A stretch of DNA of 64,000 bases. Source: CAIXSC01 sp046349915. Its GTDB lineage: Bacteria; Planctomycetota; Planctomycetia; Pirellulales; Pirellulaceae. This document shows positions 56,870 through 63,673 of this stretch, piece by piece. The translations under genes were made by a program, and so were the position numbers. How positions within the stretch are numbered: position 1 is the first letter of the stretch; every line of letters begins with the position of its first letter. The stretch spans positions 186,001 to 250,000 of the forward strand of contig JAXMBL010000008.1 of the NCBI GenBank assembly GCA_046349915.1, read 5' to 3'. Below the pieces are notes generated by a model. That model did not search any database, had not been told where the DNA came from, and saw nothing but the letters and a program-made list of their open reading frames with translations.

Positions 56870-57139
56870 TTACACGCTGGTAACGACCAGCAGGACCGCA
56901 CCCATGCAAAGGCACGCAATCACTGTGACCACGAATACAAATTGCCCGACGCCCTTCTGCTTCCTTCTAACCGCGAATGAATGGAATCCGTAAGCCGTCG
57001 AGACCGACAGAAAAAGTGCGAAGAGGTGAATTGCCACGAGAACATCACCCAACAACAATCCCACGAGATAGATGGGAACGAACCAACTACACCATGCAAG
57101 AAGCAGACCAGCAGCAAGGTATAGAAACGTCTTTAGCAT
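56870..57139 (-). CDS. Small integral membrane protein
   Basis: An 89-residue protein with three hydrophobic helices (LKTFLYLAAGLLLAWCSWF, YLVGLLLGDVLVAIHLFALF, GQFVFVVTVIACLCMGAVLL). ATG 57139 has GGAGG about nine bases ahead; the upstream frame is not membrane-like. Function unknown. Divergent from the ECF sigma gene at 57263. Confidence 0.65.
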   Translation of the reverse strand: MLKTFLYLAAGLLLAWCSWFVPIYLVGLLLGDVLVAIHLFALFLSVSTAYGFHSFAVRRKQKGVGQFVFVVTVIACLCMGAVLLVVTSV

Positions 57140-57262
57140 ATTGCTTGGCCTCCAGCATCGCCAAGAGTTGACGGCGACGATTCTCCCCATTATGGTTCTG
57201 GCTTTGGAATCGTTACGAAGAACTCTATCCGCTGAAGCGGCCCATTTCCAGCGAGTCAATTC

Positions 57263-57871
57263 GTGTCACTGAGCGACTCATCGGTGCGAAAATGGGTTAA
57301 CCGCCTGGAAGCAGGCGACGGGGCGGCGGCTCAACGGCTCTGGGAAGTCTTCTTCGATCGTTTGGTGCATCTCGCTCATCATCGCCTTCAGGCTCGGCAT
57401 CGGCGCGTCATCGATGCCGAAGACATTGCGTTATCGGCGTTCAGCAGTTTCTGCGATGGAGTCAAGGAGAAGCGATTCCCACGACTGGCAGACAAACACG
57501 ACCTTTGGCGCCTCTTGGTGAGTATCACGATCCACAAGGTTTGGCATGTCGTTCGGGACGAAAAGCGAATCAAACGCGGGGGTTTGTACCGTGAGTTGAA
57601 CCAGTTGGCAGGGTCCAGCGATGCTCTGAACGCCGTCAGCCAACTCGTGGGTCGGGAACCTTCGCCCGATTTGGCCGCGGAAGTTGCTGACGAGTATGAG
57701 CGACTGGTCAAAGCTCTCAATGATGACGTCCTCCAGCAGCTCGCGGCCTGGAAACTGGAGGGCTACACGAATGCTGAAATTGCTCGGAAGTGGAATACGT
57801 CGGAGCGGACCGTTGAGCGAAAGCTGAACCTCATTCGCAAGATCTGGATCAACGAACTGGATGAGCCTTGA
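57263..57871 (+). CDS. ECF-type RNA polymerase sigma factor
   Basis: A 202-residue ECF-like sigma factor: GDGAAAQRLWEVFFDRLVHL, RRVIDAEDIALSAFSSFCDG, LWRLLVSITIHKVWHVVRDE and a region 4 of the form LEGYTNAEIARKWNTSERTV followed by ERKLNLIRKIW. It differs clearly from the factors at 8336 and 51951. Start is GTG 57263 (VSLSDSSV); the ribosome site is weak (GCGAG). No kinase or anti-sigma gene follows directly; the next gene is a membrane protein on the other strand. It is probably an orphan regulator or has a distant partner. Confidence 0.9.
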   Translation: MSLSDSSVRKWVNRLEAGDGAAAQRLWEVFFDRLVHLAHHRLQARHRRVIDAEDIALSAFSSFCDGVKEKRFPRLADKHDLWRLLVSITIHKVWHVVRDEKRIKRGGLYRELNQLAGSSDALNAVSQLVGREPSPDLAAEVADEYERLVKALNDDVLQQLAAWKLEGYTNAEIARKWNTSERTVERKLNLIRKIWINELDEP

Positions 57872-57983
57872 CGCGAAATGTGATCAAGGCAGGCTTAGTA
57901 TTGTTGGAAGACCATGGCGCGGGAGGCAACTCATGCCTGATGGCATGGTTCTGTACCTATGGTGGACCCGGTTCGAGACAATG

Positions 57984-58391
57984 TCAGAGGCTACCGCCGA
58001 TCGCGAAGTGAAACCAGATTCCCACGGTAAGCACGAGTGGAACCGCCAGGATCAAGCCAGTTATCCAAGAAATTAAACCAAGGACCAAGTCCAAGGGAAG
58101 TATCCGCGTTGACGACAAGGCCGCGAGTGTCAACGCGGGGACAACGGGAAAAAGAACAATCAACCAATCATAGTCGTTGGCCTCGGCGGAATACGGACGA
58201 AACCGGACGACAAAGACGTCGAGGCCCATGTATTGAAGCAAACAAACGCCCGCAACTAGCAATGCTCCGACGCCACACGCCAAGCAACCGGCACGCGCCG
58301 TCTCCGCGTTGGCCGCGTCCGCACGCTCGACCTGCGGTTGCACGTTCGCGTTTCGCAGTTGCGTAGGCACTTCGTAGGGATTCGGTTTCAT
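57984..58391 (-). CDS. Small membrane protein (KPNPYEVP type)
   Basis: A 135-residue protein starting MKPNPYEVPTQ, the head of a frequent planctomycete small membrane protein type. Three hydrophobic helices follow (GCLACGVGALLVAGVCLLQY, WLIVLFPVVPALTLAALSST, LISWITGLILAVPLVLTVGI). ATG 58391; the frame is open 15 codons upstream. Function unknown. Between the orphan ECF gene and the acetyltransferase gene. Confidence 0.72.
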   Translation of the reverse strand: MKPNPYEVPTQLRNANVQPQVERADAANAETARAGCLACGVGALLVAGVCLLQYMGLDVFVVRFRPYSAEANDYDWLIVLFPVVPALTLAALSSTRILPLDLVLGLISWITGLILAVPLVLTVGIWFHFAIGGSL

Positions 58392-58476
58392 AGATGCGAT
58401 CCTGCTCCAAGTATCGCACTGGTCACGGGCGGCCACAAATCAAACATGAGTCCAGAAACCGAATCATCGGCTCGCT

Positions 58477-59112
58477 TCATTGAGCGTTCTTCAGAGTCGT
58501 AACATCGGCCCCGACGATGGCTGGAAGGTTTCGAGTGATCTTGTCCACCGGCCATTCCCACCAGCGGATCGCCAACAGTTCTCCCACGAATTCTGCGGGG
58601 AAACGTGGCCTAATCACCTTCGCTGGATTTCCTCCGACTACCGCATAGGCCGGTACATCGCTCACGACCACCGACCTGGCGGCGACGATCGCGCCATCGC
58701 CGATCTTTACGCCAGGCATTACCAGCACGTCGTAGCCCAGCCACACGTCGTTCCCAAGAATGGTATCGCCCTTGTACGGGAAGTCGCCCGGCTGCGGCGT
58801 CGCGGTTTCCCAGCCATTGCCGAAGATGTAGAAGGGGTATGTCGAGAATCCGCTAATCTGATGATTGGCCCCGTTCATGATGAACCGGACGCCACGAGCT
58901 AATGCACAGAATCTGCCGATCACGAGCTTGTCGCCAATGAACGGGAAGTGGTACAGCACGCATTTGGCCTCAAACTGCTCCGGGCCCTCGGGATCGTCGT
59001 AGTAGGTGTAATCTCCGACCACGATATTCGAGTTCTTGACCAGCGGCTTGAGAAACCCGACTTGCGGGAAGCCCCGCAGTGGATGCGGATCATCGGGTGA
59101 CGGCCCATGCAT
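58477..59112 (-). CDS. Vat-type xenobiotic acetyltransferase
   Basis: A 211-residue member of the hexapeptide (LbH) xenobiotic acetyltransferases, which move acetyl from acetyl-CoA to streptogramin A or chloramphenicol. Diagnostic: LKPLVKNSNIVVGDYTYYDD, KLVIGRFCALARGVRFIMNG, the active-site His in NGANHQISGFSTYPF, and the hexapeptide run ILGNDVWLGYDVLVMPGVKI, ending VVGGNPAKVIRPRF. Length fits the family (about 210). ATG 59112 has GGAG six bases ahead; a longer frame to 59187 exists but lacks that site. Environmental homologues often have unknown substrates. It follows the DUF2256 gene by 76 bases on the same strand. Confidence 0.92.
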   Translation of the reverse strand: MHGPSPDDPHPLRGFPQVGFLKPLVKNSNIVVGDYTYYDDPEGPEQFEAKCVLYHFPFIGDKLVIGRFCALARGVRFIMNGANHQISGFSTYPFYIFGNGWETATPQPGDFPYKGDTILGNDVWLGYDVLVMPGVKIGDGAIVAARSVVVSDVPAYAVVGGNPAKVIRPRFPAEFVGELLAIRWWEWPVDKITRNLPAIVGADVTTLKNAQ

Positions 59113-59188
59113 TCGAGACTCCTTCTTTGCATTGCGCTCGATTCGGATCAGAGCTACGGCCTTTGTTGAGAAGAGAAGGTCATCCATG

Positions 59189-59329
59189 CTATTGCCCGGA
59201 CTTTTTCTTGCACGCATCCGAGCAATACTTCACCTGCTCCCAGACCTTCGCCCATTTCTTCCGCCAAGCGAAAGGGCGATTGCAGGCTGAGCAGATCTTC
59301 GTCGGCAGGTTGGGTTTTTTGTGAGTCAC
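59189..59329 (-). CDS. DUF2256 small zinc-finger-like protein
   Basis: A 46-residue protein: V(M)THKKPNLPTKICSACNRP, then FAWRKKWAKVWEQVKYCSDA and CKKKSGQ. The pattern CxxC-R-P-F-x-W-R-K-K-W...V-K-Y-C-S-x-x-C is DUF2256, a short four-Cys family. It starts at GTG 59329, whose last two bases and the following A form the stop codon of the six-hairpin gene (GTGA overlap), so translation is coupled. DUF2256 genes are often found beside unrelated small enzymes; the function is unknown. Confidence 0.85.
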   Translation of the reverse strand: MTHKKPNLPTKICSACNRPFAWRKKWAKVWEQVKYCSDACKKKSGQ

Positions 59330-60603
59330 TTGAGCAGCACCAACAGTTGCCCCCACGCGCCGGGGCCAAGCGGAGCTTTCCTCGCCCGGAATCCTTCGGC
59401 TGCGTAGCGTTCGAGGGTCGCCAGCGCCTCATCCGTTTTGCAGTCCGCCAATTGCTCGGCCAGCCGCGGCGGCAGCATCTTCACTCGAACCAGGGCTTCG
59501 ACCGAGGAATCCGCATTGAAGATGCCCTTTTCAAAATCTGGGTTCCGAGCCAAGAGAGCTAGCCACAGTGATTCAACGACTGCGGGTAGGTCGGCATCAT
59601 CTTTCGGCATGACTGTCGCCAATGCCGCGAGTGCTCGAACCATGATGTAGTGGTACGGTGGCCGCGCGTTGTGGGCGTCGGCCCAACGCCCCTTGCGTGG
59701 CCCTTCCGTGAGTTGTCCTGGTAGGATTCCGAGTCGGGTCTTCTTCTTGGCGGATTCAAGGTACTTTTTGTCGCCTGTACAGCCATAGGCGTCAGCCAGC
59801 AAGTACACGCTGAAGCTATTGTAATTCCAGTTTGGAACGACCGGGCGACTGACTGCCCAATCAGCGGCTCGCATTGCGGCCTTCTTGTACTTGTCATCCT
59901 TGGTCGCCTCAAACAATCGAAGCAGAGCGACACCCGCCAAGCCGTTATCGAATTGCAGTCCGCCTTCCCCAAAGTCCTCGACCACCCAGCCATTCTTGAC
60001 GAGCTGTTCCAGTTTTCCTTCTTTCTCCGCCTGCCGCATGACTCGCTCGGCAACCTCGAAGGGACGGCCTTGGCCATTTCGCATCGCCGGAAATGGAATC
60101 ACGCCGGTTCCCGCTTGATCCTGCGACCAAACCAGAAATTCCCCGGTTTCCGTGGCGATCTTGAGCAACCGCTCGGCGTTGGCTTCGTTTACGGACCTCG
60201 CTGCCAAGCAGCCCTCGATAATCGTCGCTAACTCTCTCGGCAGGTGATTTGTCTTGGCTGGAGCGAGGCCGATCTTCCACCATTTCTGCTTCTCGATGAA
60301 TTCGATGTACGGGTCGAAGGCGGTGGCCAGTTCAGCCGCCGCCAGAGGCTTGGCGCTCGTCGGCACTCCACGGAATTGGTCGGCGACTTCAGGTATTCCA
60401 GCTTGATCGCCCAGTGCTTCGATGGCTGTCTTGGCAATCCGTCGAACTTTGGCCTCATCCTCGGCTCGCTGCGCTGCCGCGAGTTCAACTCCGAGCTTTC
60501 TCAGGCTGGCTTTCGCAGTCGTCTTGGAAGCTTCTTGGCCGAAGGAAATCAGCACCGGCAACCCGATGATGAGCAACGTGAGCAAGGATTTATTCATCTT
60601 CAT
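59326..60603 (-). CDS. Exported six-hairpin (alpha/alpha) glycosidase-like protein
   Basis: A 425-residue protein with signal peptide (SLLTLLIIGLPVLISFGQ). A long series of helices follows with the spacing of an (alpha/alpha) barrel: KWWKIGLAPAKTNHLPRELA, FLVWSQDQAGTGVIPFPAMR, GLAGVALLRLFEATKDDKYK, AADWAVSRPVVPNWNYNSFS, AYGCTGDKKYLESAKKKTRL, WADAHNARPPYHYIMVRAL. The W-D/H-rich motifs suggest polysaccharide or uronate processing (pectate-lyase or glucuronyl-hydrolase-like), but I cannot name a family. ATG 60603 fits the signal peptide; the frame starts at 60633. It overlaps DUF2256 by four bases. Confidence 0.75.
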   Translation of the reverse strand: MKMNKSLLTLLIIGLPVLISFGQEASKTTAKASLRKLGVELAAAQRAEDEAKVRRIAKTAIEALGDQAGIPEVADQFRGVPTSAKPLAAAELATAFDPYIEFIEKQKWWKIGLAPAKTNHLPRELATIIEGCLAARSVNEANAERLLKIATETGEFLVWSQDQAGTGVIPFPAMRNGQGRPFEVAERVMRQAEKEGKLEQLVKNGWVVEDFGEGGLQFDNGLAGVALLRLFEATKDDKYKKAAMRAADWAVSRPVVPNWNYNSFSVYLLADAYGCTGDKKYLESAKKKTRLGILPGQLTEGPRKGRWADAHNARPPYHYIMVRALAALATVMPKDDADLPAVVESLWLALLARNPDFEKGIFNADSSVEALVRVKMLPPRLAEQLADCKTDEALATLERYAAEGFRARKAPLGPGAWGQLLVLLK

Positions 60604-60689
60604 TATGGGGTGTTTATGACAGGGACGTCTCATGGGCGATCACTTCATCGGATGCAGCTCGAAGTCCTCGGTTGTTGCGGAATGTTCAC

Positions 60690-61220
60690 TCAAGGAGGTG
60701 GTTTACCCGGCGCCAGCCGATACCGAAGTTCAACCAAGCCGCTGGGAAACGACTGGCTCCCCTCGAACGTGAGATTGGTTCGTTCGGATTGATGCAGAAA
60801 AAGTGGGATGCCTTCTCCCAAGATGATCGGATGCACGAACAAGCGGAATTCGTCAATCAAGCGATGCGAGATGAACTGTTGAATCAGTTCGCCGCCGCCG
60901 ACCAGCCATAGATCTCGCTGAAGGCTCGGTCGTATTGTTTCGAGAACGGCTTCGACCTCCCCATCGACATGATGAATCCGTTCGTCGTTCGAAGTTGACA
61001 GCGTGCGGGAAAAGACAAACACTTGTTTTCCAGCGAAGGGAACGACCTCGAATGTCTTGGCTTGTTCCCACGTCTTTCGCCCCATCACGACGGCGTCTAG
61101 CGACCCCATGAACTCGGTGTACCCATAGTCCGCGTCGTGAAACAACCAGTCTACACTTCCATCGAGATTGGCGATGTAACCATCGAGGCTGGTGGCGATG
61201 AATAGGACAACCTTCGGCAT
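60690..61220 (-). CDS. Dihydrofolate reductase/RibD-C family protein
   Basis: A 176-residue protein of the RibD C-terminal/DHFR-like family: PKVVLFIATSLDGYIANLDG, SVDWLFHDADYGYTEFMGSL, DAVVMGRKTWEQ, LWLVGGGELIQQFISHRLID, EFRLFVHPIILGEGIPLF. The NADPH-binding VGGG loop and the I-A-x-S-L-D-G head are present. Such proteins reduce pyrimidine-like substrates; the true substrate is usually unknown. ATG 61220 has AGGAAGAG ahead. Monocistronic, with a hairpin at 61263 behind the next gene upstream. Confidence 0.92.
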   Translation of the reverse strand: MPKVVLFIATSLDGYIANLDGSVDWLFHDADYGYTEFMGSLDAVVMGRKTWEQAKTFEVVPFAGKQVFVFSRTLSTSNDERIHHVDGEVEAVLETIRPSLQRDLWLVGGGELIQQFISHRLIDEFRLFVHPIILGEGIPLFLHQSERTNLTFEGSQSFPSGLVELRYRLAPGKPPP

Positions 61221-61262
61221 GATCAGTTACTCTTCCTGGGGCGATGCTCCAGGTTATGGTGC

Positions 61263-61281
61263 ACTTGGCCGTTGGCCAAGT
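61263..61281. terminator. 8-bp hairpin between HhH-DUF1801 and DHFR-like genes
   Basis: Arms ACTTGGCC (61263-61270) and GGCCAAGT (61274-61281) around GTT, in the 116-base gap downstream of the HhH-DUF1801 gene. Confidence 0.45.
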
Positions 61282-61336
61282 CGAGTTGGTTATGTTGTTC
61301 GACGATTTCCTGCTCGCCATCACGAGTTTGGGCCTG

Positions 61337-62029
61337 CTACCGTCGGACTCGTCGCTGGGCTTGGGCTTTCTCCGTATCTTGCTTGACTCGCAGCTTGACG
61401 ATCCGTTCGATCAACTTGTAGGGAATTGGCTGGTCCAGGGGAAACTGGAGATTCCCCTTGGGGCCAGCATAAGGGGCGATCAGCTTTTCAATCGCCTTAT
61501 CGCCGGAGATGGGCGGATACAGCCCGATGTGATGTTTGAACGCGGCGAAGTAAATCAAGATTCCATGCAATCGAAAGGCAGGCATCCGATAACTAATAAT
61601 CTCCTCGGCGTCTGGGGCGGCGTTTCGAGCGATGGTTCGAATCTTCCGGAGAATCTCCTGCACATCAGGCGAAAACTGGGCAATGTAGCGGTCGACGTCG
61701 CTGTTCGCCGCAGGTGCGGGCTGATCGCCGATTTCCGGCTGGCTGGACTTGAAGTCCATTCCCATCTGATTCAATCCTGCTCGCAAAGTCTTGATCGCTT
61801 TGGGACCCATGCCATGTAGCTCGGCAAGTTGGCCCTCGCTCACATGACTCAACTGCTCCAACGTCGTGAAGCCCGCGGCAACCAAGGCTCGCAGTGCCGG
61901 CTGAGCGATCCCCGCTGGGAAGCTGCCCTTGATAGCAGCCGTCTGCTCGTCAGACGCCAACCGCAGGCGTGGGCTGGAAGTGAGTGGACAACGAGTCTTG
62001 TTGTTTTGGGTTTTCGACGGCTTCTTCAT
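61337..62029 (-). CDS. Helix-hairpin-helix domain fused to DUF1801 (YdhG-like)
   Basis: A 230-residue protein. Residues ~35-95 hold a helix-hairpin-helix-like motif (AQPALRALVAAGFTTLEQLS, ELHGMGPKAIKTLRAGLNQM). Residues ~115-225 are DUF1801 (VDRYIAQFSPDVQEILRKIR, ISYRMPAFRLHGILIYFAAF, GLYPPISGDKAIEKLIAPYA, KGNLQFPLDQPIPYKLIERI), the family of the iron-chaperone-like YdhG. The fusion with an HhH-type segment is a planctomycete variant; HhH motifs bind DNA. ATG 62029 has AAGGA ahead. The gene's start lies 53 bases from the transposase remnant. Confidence 0.88.
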   Translation of the reverse strand: MKKPSKTQNNKTRCPLTSSPRLRLASDEQTAAIKGSFPAGIAQPALRALVAAGFTTLEQLSHVSEGQLAELHGMGPKAIKTLRAGLNQMGMDFKSSQPEIGDQPAPAANSDVDRYIAQFSPDVQEILRKIRTIARNAAPDAEEIISYRMPAFRLHGILIYFAAFKHHIGLYPPISGDKAIEKLIAPYAGPKGNLQFPLDQPIPYKLIERIVKLRVKQDTEKAQAQRRVRR

Positions 62030-62082
62030 GGTTAGTCCTTAGGCAGCCGGACGAAAAAAGTTCCAGCAGACCCACTTCCAGG

Positions 62083-62250
62083 TTACCATGGGGAAGAGTT
62101 CCACGCTCGTAGCAACTCGATCAAGCGTTTCATGGACTGCATTCGATGACTCTGGACGTTGGGGCCGTTGTCGAGGTCGATGACGATCTTCCTGACACCG
62201 CGATTTGCCGTGCGCCGAGCCAGCCACCAGTCCTCGATACCATGCAGTGG
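62083..62250 (-). pseudogene. Remnant of an ISAzo13-like DDE transposase
   Basis: In the frame ending at TAA 62083-62085 the - strand encodes HGIEDWWLARRTANRGVRKI, then VIDLDNGPNVQSHRMQSMKR and LIELLRAWNSS. This is the central DDE segment (catalytic Asp in the LDNGPN motif) of ISAzo13-like transposase proteins, here only ~55 codons. A further match to the end of such proteins (MVTWKWVCW) is in another frame at 62041-62095. No terminal repeats or complete gene are present; it is a decayed fragment. Confidence 0.6.
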
Positions 62251-62564
62251 CTGCCTAGTTCATTGATCTGCTTTTCAAGTCGGTCGTATTCTTCCGCGAG
62301 GTCGTCAAGCTGCTGCTGAATAAGCGACCTATCGTCGCTTGTCAAACGCTCGGTTTGTTTCCTGAGCGTGGCGAGTTTGTCCTTGGTCGACCTGAGTTGC
62401 TCGCTGAAGGCATTACGGAACGCGGTCCGATCGTGTGGAGAATTGTCCGCATCCACTTGAAGGTCAAGCGAGTCTTCCTTGGTGAGGCTGAACCAGCCCC
62501 GCCCGTAGTCGATGGCGCCCATTGCGATGGCCAGGACCACGACAGCAATCAGAAATCGCCTCAT
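62130..62564 (-). CDS. Short membrane-anchored coiled-coil protein, 3' end altered
   Basis: A 144-codon frame: one N-terminal membrane helix (RRFLIAVVVLAIAMGAIDYG), then a coiled coil (AFSEQLRSTKDKLATLRKQT, LIQQQLDDLAEEYDRLEKQI). From NELGSHCMV on (about residue 100) the sequence looks unlike the rest, and this stretch is the transposase remnant read in another frame. The original C-terminus was therefore probably removed when that element arrived. ATG 62564 has AAGGA eight bases ahead. No function assigned. Confidence 0.65.
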   Translation of the reverse strand: MRRFLIAVVVLAIAMGAIDYGRGWFSLTKEDSLDLQVDADNSPHDRTAFRNAFSEQLRSTKDKLATLRKQTERLTSDDRSLIQQQLDDLAEEYDRLEKQINELGSHCMVSRTGGWLGARQIAVSGRSSSTSTTAPTSRVIECSP

Positions 62565-62616
62565 CGTTGCGTTCCTTATGTGATTGGCCTGGTCGTGTGT
62601 GTCGAGGCGGGGCTGA

Positions 62617-63108
62617 CTACGATTCGCAGGCAGTATCGTGACTTTGTCGTTTCTTGGCGGGTCTGCAATAAGGCAGTTCCGCCAGCGTGAAGAGGATGAT
62701 CTCCTCGCCGGTTACGGTGCTGATGTCGTGGTGCAGGCTGAGCACCGGGACGCCGGTGACCCATTGGACGATCGCGTCCAAAGTCGGTCGAGCCGCTTCG
62801 ATGAGATGATTCCTTACTTGCTTGACGAGCGTTCTTCCTTTCTCATCCGGAAGCGACTTTGCCAAGTGCTGCTCAGCCGTGGTCAGCACACACTGAAGTC
62901 GGACCACTAGCAACTCGTCGAGCAAGTAGGCTCGAATAGACCTGGGGCCATGCCCAAGGTATTCCTGTTGAAAATGGGTGATCGATTCGCAAATGGCGGC
63001 TTCGATTTCCCCTTTGGTCTTTGCGGCGAGCCCACGAGCGTCTCGATGCTCATTCGCCACAGGCTCGCCGTGGCGATAACTGTCACGTTGTGAAGTGGCG
63101 AGAGACAT
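62617..63108 (-). CDS. DUF2294 protein
   Basis: A 163-residue protein of the DUF2294 family: KTKGEIEAAICESITHFQQE, YLGHGPRSIRAYLLDELLVV, LTTAEQHLAKSLPDEKGRTL, VKQVRNHLIEAARPTLDAIV and LSLHHDISTVTGEEIILFTL. DUF2294 proteins are found beside sodium-translocating systems in some bacteria; function is unclear. ATG 63108 was chosen because it lies 16 bases past the BON gene; the alternative start 63153 would overlap that gene by 29 bases. Confidence 0.85.
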   Translation of the reverse strand: MSLATSQRDSYRHGEPVANEHRDARGLAAKTKGEIEAAICESITHFQQEYLGHGPRSIRAYLLDELLVVRLQCVLTTAEQHLAKSLPDEKGRTLVKQVRNHLIEAARPTLDAIVQWVTGVPVLSLHHDISTVTGEEIILFTLAELPYCRPAKKRQSHDTACES

Positions 63109-63124
63109 TTGTGGCGACTCCAGT

Positions 63125-63421
63125 TCAATGAGAGTGGACAACGTGGAGATCATTACGGATCTGGTGGGCGCCCGGTACAGCCTGCGCGGTCGCCTGCGCC
63201 ACCTGCTTCAGGTAATAACTGGAGACTTGCCCTCCGAGGACGACGATGCGAGCGTCGACGGTGACTCGGACATTGCGCAGCGCCGAGTAACCTGTCGCCA
63301 GCAGGGCGCACTCAACTCGATCTGCCAAGCGAATGTCCTTCAGGCGTGGAGCAATGGCTTCGGGAACGGACTTCTCCTCAATGGGCCATTGAGGTGTGGA
63401 GAGGATGGGGAACTGACGCAT
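63125..63421 (-). CDS. BON-domain protein
   Basis: A 98-residue protein with one BON domain: RLADRVECALLATGYSALRN, VRVTVDARIVVLGGQVSSYY, LKQVAQATAQAVPGAHQIRN. BON domains bind membranes or other proteins and are common in stress-linked proteins. ATG 63421 is chosen from AAGG ahead. It follows, two bases later, a frame with a universal-stress-like end, and is followed by DUF2294 on the same strand; the three may have formed a stress-related operon. Confidence 0.85.
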   Translation of the reverse strand: MRQFPILSTPQWPIEEKSVPEAIAPRLKDIRLADRVECALLATGYSALRNVRVTVDARIVVLGGQVSSYYLKQVAQATAQAVPGAHQIRNDLHVVHSH

Positions 63422-63423
63422 GG

Positions 63424-63540
63424 TCAAGTACCTTCTGGGAATGGGGGAGGCTCCAGTCGGTCGTCCGACTCGGGAAGTGCGACCACCGTCAAGATAGGGC
63501 AATCAATGCGGATTCGCAGTCGGGACGACGCCGCGGAAGT
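63424..63540 (-). pseudogene. Possible truncated universal-stress-protein end
   Basis: In the frame ending two bases before the BON start, the last codons read RLRIRIDCPILTVVALPESD. CP[IV]LTV is the typical end of universal stress proteins, and the spacing to the BON gene is operon-like. Upstream the frame runs into the divergent CheB-CheR gene, so only the 3' end of the supposed gene would remain. Weak evidence. Confidence 0.25.
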
Positions 63541-63673
63541 TGTGGGGGATTCCCTGACACAAGGCCTCGAACCATTGGCCGTGCGACATGTTCGTGCACA
63601 TTCGGCTAGAATGCGTGGGGCGAGGGCAAGACGGGGACGATGATGGTCGCAAGGAAACGTTGGGGCAAATCGC

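Noticed and set aside
57861..58076. 71-codon + frame after the third ECF gene
   Set aside because: Overlaps the membrane protein gene at 57984 and has no recognisable feature.
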